Assembly (NCBI GenBank): GCA_051007175.1
Contig: JBPCSL010000184.1
Location: forward strand, 1-28,932
Reading direction: 5' to 3'
Length of the DNA stretch: 28,932 nucleotides
Origin: Mxb001 sp051007175
GTDB taxonomy: Bacteria; Actinomycetota; Actinomycetes; S36-B12
Positions 26,843 to 28,932 of this stretch are shown in pieces; the first letter of the stretch is position 1, and every line of letters begins with the position of its first letter. A model generated the notes under the pieces. That model worked only from the letters and a program-made list of their open reading frames with translations. It made no database searches and was not told where the DNA came from. The translations under genes were made by a program, and so were the position numbers.

Positions 26843-28534
26843 ATGGCCCCAGACATGAAGCCCCGCAGCCGTGAGGTCACCGATGGACTCGAGCGCGCCG
26901 CCGCCCGTGGGATGCTCCGCGCGGTCGGCATGGGAGACGAGGACTTCGCCAAGCCCCAGATCGGCATCGCGTCCTCCTGGAACGAGATCACGCCCTGCAA
27001 CCTGTCCCTGGACCGGCTGGCCCGGGCCGCCAAGGAGGGCGTCCACGCCGCCGGTGGCTTCCCCCTGCAGTTCGGCACCATCTCGGTGTCGGACGGCATC
27101 TCCATGGGGCATGAGGGGATGCACTTCTCCCTGGTGAGCCGCGAGATCATCGCCGACTCGGTCGAGGCGGTGATGCAGGCCGAGCGACTCGACGGCATGG
27201 TCACCTTCGCCGGCTGCGACAAGAGCCTCCCCGGCATGATCATGGCCTCGGCGCGCCTCGACGTCGCCAGCGTCTTCGTCTACGCCGGCTCGATCCTGCC
27301 GGGCCACGCCAAACTGTCGGACGGCACCGAGAAGGAAGTCACGATCATCGATGCCTTCGAGGCCGTCGGCGCCTGCGCGCGCGGCCTCATGTCGCGCGAG
27401 GACGTCGACACGATCGAGCGCGCGATCTGCCCGGGCGAGGGCGCCTGCGGCGGCATGTACACCGCCAACACCATGGCGAGCGCGATCGAGGCCATGGGCA
27501 TGTCCCTGCCGGGCTCTGCGGCGCCGCCGGCCGTGGACCGTCGTCGCGATGGCTACGCCCGTCGTTCGGGCGAGGCCGTCGTCGAGCTCATCCGCCAGGG
27601 CATCACCGCGCGCGACATCATCACGCGCCCCTCCCTCGAGAACGCCATCACCGTCGTGATGGCCCTCGGCGGTTCGACGAACGCCGTCCTGCACCTCCTC
27701 GCGATCGCCCACGAGTGCGGTGTGCCCCTGGAGATGGAGGACTTCCATCGCGTCGGGTCGCGGGTGCCGCTGCTCGCCGACCTCAAGCCCTTCGGCCGCT
27801 ACGTGATGAGCGATGTCGATCGCGTCGGCGGCATCCCGGTCGTCATGCGCGCCCTGCTCGACGCGGGCCTGCTGCATGGCGACTGCCTGACCGTGACCGG
27901 CAAGACCGTGGCGGAGAACCTCGTGGAGATCGATCCCCCCGATCCCGACGGCGTCATCCTGCGGGCCTCGAGCGATGCGCTGGCCCCCACCGGTGGCATC
28001 ACGATCCTCTCGGGGTCACTCGCGCCCGATGGTGCGGTCGTGAAGAACGCCGGCGTCCCCGTGGAGAGCTTCGAGGGAGTGGCGCGCGTCTTCGAGCGCG
28101 AGCAGGCGGCGATGGCCGCACTCGAGGACGGCACGATCCAGGCCGGTGACGTCATCATCATTCGCTACGAGGGGCCCAAGGGCGGCCCGGGCATGCGCGA
28201 GATGCTCATGATCACCGGCGCCATCAAGGGTGCGGGGCTCGGCAAGGACGTCCTCCTCATCACCGATGGCCGCTTCTCCGGTGGCACCACCGGCCTCTGC
28301 GTCGGCCACGTCTCGCCGGAGGCGGTCGACGGTGGCCCCATCGGGCTCATGCAGGAGGGCGACCGGGTGCGCATCGACATCACGGCGCGCACCCTCGACC
28401 TGCTCGTCGACGAGGAGGAGCTAGCTCGTCGGCGCGCGACCTTCCGCCCGCTGCCCCCGCGCTATGACCGCGGCGTGCTCGCCAAGTACGCGCGGCTCGT
28501 CGGCTCGGCCTCCCGCGGCGCCGTCTGCGACTAG
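26843..28534 (+). CDS. ilvD: dihydroxy-acid dehydratase IlvD
   Basis: IlvD dehydrates 2,3-dihydroxy-isovalerate and 2,3-dihydroxy-3-methylvalerate in valine, leucine, isoleucine and pantothenate synthesis (EC 4.2.1.9). The 563 residues show the three cluster cysteines: C52 in TPCNLSL, C125 in FAGCDKSLPGM and C202 in GACGGMYTANTM. K127, next to C125-D126, is the expected carbamylated lysine. The C-terminal swivelling domain has LLITDGRFSGGTTGLCVGHVSPEA. The length and cysteines fit the bacterial/actinobacterial Fe-S dehydratase; cluster type ([2Fe-2S] or [4Fe-4S]) is not readable with certainty. The start is leaderless, so a leader-peptide attenuator of the enteric ilv kind is not present. A long palindrome follows 10 bases after the stop. 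Confidence 0.97.
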   Translation: MAPDMKPRSREVTDGLERAAARGMLRAVGMGDEDFAKPQIGIASSWNEITPCNLSLDRLARAAKEGVHAAGGFPLQFGTISVSDGISMGHEGMHFSLVSREIIADSVEAVMQAERLDGMVTFAGCDKSLPGMIMASARLDVASVFVYAGSILPGHAKLSDGTEKEVTIIDAFEAVGACARGLMSREDVDTIERAICPGEGACGGMYTANTMASAIEAMGMSLPGSAAPPAVDRRRDGYARRSGEAVVELIRQGITARDIITRPSLENAITVVMALGGSTNAVLHLLAIAHECGVPLEMEDFHRVGSRVPLLADLKPFGRYVMSDVDRVGGIPVVMRALLDAGLLHGDCLTVTGKTVAENLVEIDPPDPDGVILRASSDALAPTGGITILSGSLAPDGAVVKNAGVPVESFEGVARVFEREQAAMAALEDGTIQAGDVIIIRYEGPKGGPGMREMLMITGAIKGAGLGKDVLLITDGRFSGGTTGLCVGHVSPEAVDGGPIGLMQEGDRVRIDITARTLDLLVDEEELARRRATFRPLPPRYDRGVLAKYARLVGSASRGAVCD

Positions 28535-28544
28535 GTCGTCGAGG

Positions 28545-28610
28545 TCGTTGAGTGGCGGGTTGTGCCGCCGCTCAAAGGCGTGTGGCGTGGCACAACCCGC
28601 CACTCAACGA
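28545..28610. repeat. Palindromic element with 22-bp perfect arms between ilvD and the FAA-family gene
   Basis: The left arm 28545-28566 and right arm 28589-28610 are perfect reverse complements; the 22-base loop is 28567-28588. Smaller alternative hairpins exist inside: TTGAGTGGCGG (28548-28558) with CCGCCGCTCAA (28565-28575) around gttgtg, with one G-T pair, and GTGGCG (28582-28587) with CGCCAC (28598-28603). No T-run follows, so it is not a classical intrinsic terminator, though a strong hairpin could stop transcripts or protect the 3' end of ilvD mRNA. The right arm ends directly against the ribosome-binding site of the next gene. It may be a dispersed REP-like repeat; that needs the rest of the genome. 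A 9-bp direct repeat (GTCGTCGAG/GTCGTTGAG, 28535-28552) overlaps its left end. Confidence 0.85.
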
Positions 28611-28624
28611 AGGAAGGACAGCTC

Positions 28625-28932
28625 GTGAGGCTCATTCGTGTTGGCGCAGCAGGTGCCGAGGTGCCGGCCGTTCTCGCACCGACAGGGGAGAGGCACGACG
28701 TCTCCTCCCTCACCCCCGACTTCGACTCCGCATTCTTCGCGCGCGGCGGCATCGCCGATCTCCAGGCGCGGTGGGACGCCGGTGAGATCCAGGCGCTTCC
28801 CACGCTGCCCGTGGACGCCCGGCTCGGTGCGCCGATCGCCCGGCCCGGCAACATCGTGTGCGCGGGCCTCAACTACGCCGACCATGCCGCCGAGTCCAAG
28901 ATGGCCATCCCGGACGAGCCGGTCCTCTTCAA
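28625..28932 (+). CDS. Fumarylacetoacetate hydrolase (FAH) family protein, N-terminal part (runs off the window)
   Basis: From GTG 28625 the frame stays open to the right edge (102 complete codons). AAGGAAGGA lies six bases upstream. The first 70 residues form the small N-terminal domain found in many FAH-family proteins. NIVCAGLNYADHAAESKMAIPDEPVLF is the conserved entry to the catalytic domain, with the His of NYADHAAE expected in the active site. Metal-binding E/E/D motifs lie beyond the window. Family members are hydrolases, decarboxylases or ureidoglycolate-lyase-like enzymes acting on 2-keto or acylpyruvate compounds; the substrate is not predictable here. It may be read through from ilvD past the palindrome, because no -10 box is obvious. 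Confidence 0.85.
   Translation, partial: MRLIRVGAAGAEVPAVLAPTGERHDVSSLTPDFDSAFFARGGIADLQARWDAGEIQALPTLPVDARLGAPIARPGNIVCAGLNYADHAAESKMAIPDEPVLF

Noticed and set aside
26831..26843. Leader peptide, T-box or riboswitch upstream of ilvD (and of the MetE-like gene)
   Set aside because: ilvD appears leaderless, with six bases between -10 and ATG, and the MetE-like gene starts inside mnmA, so there is no room for a leader element.
25898..27877. Very long antisense open frames, such as this one and others opposite glgB, glgP and ligA
   Set aside because: They lie opposite genes with complete catalytic motifs, have His/Arg/Gly/Val-biased composition without any recognisable motif, and are the expected result of GC-rich third positions.
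28535..28552. 9-bp direct repeat GTCGTCGAG/GTCGTTGAG as a target-site duplication
   Set aside because: The copies are adjacent and imperfect and do not flank the palindrome, so they do not mark an insertion.
28545..28610. Palindrome after ilvD as a classical Rho-independent terminator
   Set aside because: Neither arm is followed by a T-run, and the loop (22 bases) is long. Terminator activity by another mechanism remains possible, so it is listed as a repeat.

Overview
The window is GC-rich, gene-dense, and reads as a chromosomal segment of an actinobacterium (class Actinomycetia). The evidence is the GC-biased third codon positions, the GlgE-type alpha-glucan genes, leaderless starts behind TANNNT -10 boxes, and gene order. 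From memory, that order matches two separate Mycobacterium tuberculosis blocks: Rv1324/Rv1326c-Rv1328 (thioredoxin, glgB, glgE, glgP) and Rv3039c-Rv3009c (ech, methyltransferase, acyltransferase, GT4, GH57, methyltransferase, etf, cysteine desulfurase, mnmA, MetE-like, ligA, gat genes). It is not Mycobacterium itself: several genes of those blocks are missing and ilvD has been brought in. I cannot name the genus. No tRNA, rRNA, CRISPR, phage or insertion sequence was seen, and no gene-free stretch exceeds 300 bases.

Layout. 1-117: C-terminal end of a thioredoxin/TPR protein. 114-9244: storage alpha-glucan genes, with glgE-glgB leftward, glgP rightward and glgX leftward. 9357-15294: two convergent three-gene operons (ech, methyltransferase, acyltransferase rightward; methyltransferase, GH57 branching enzyme, GT4 glycosyltransferase leftward). 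They resemble the mycobacterial methylglucose-lipopolysaccharide (MGLP) cluster. 15403-17151: etfB-etfA. 17177-22611: cysteine desulfurase, mnmA, MetE-like protein, ligA. 22649-26833: gatC-gatA-gatB and a 2-hydroxyacid dehydrogenase. 26843-28534: ilvD. 28545-28610: a long perfect palindrome. 28625 to the right edge: start of an FAA-hydrolase-family gene.

How the genes work together. GlgE extends glucan from maltose-1-phosphate, GlgB branches it, and GlgP with GlgX degrade it. The neighbouring GT4/GH57/methyltransferase/acyltransferase set could build a second, modified (methylated and acylated) glucan. The cysteine desulfurase can supply sulfur to MnmA for tRNA 2-thiouridine. GatCAB makes Gln-tRNA and/or Asn-tRNA by transamidation. 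IlvD serves branched-chain amino acid synthesis.

The most distinctive signals are in the architecture rather than in a new protein system. Six genes share an exact TAGNNT-N6-start leaderless layout. All three convergent junctions share a CTAG stop overlap. TGA stops occur only at tightly coupled junctions, while nearly all other stops are TAG. The glgX and ech -10 boxes lie back to back. The 22-bp-arm palindrome after ilvD can fold in two alternative ways. I found no clear undescribed multi-gene system; the nearest candidate is the reduced MGLP-like cluster placed next to the GlgE pathway.
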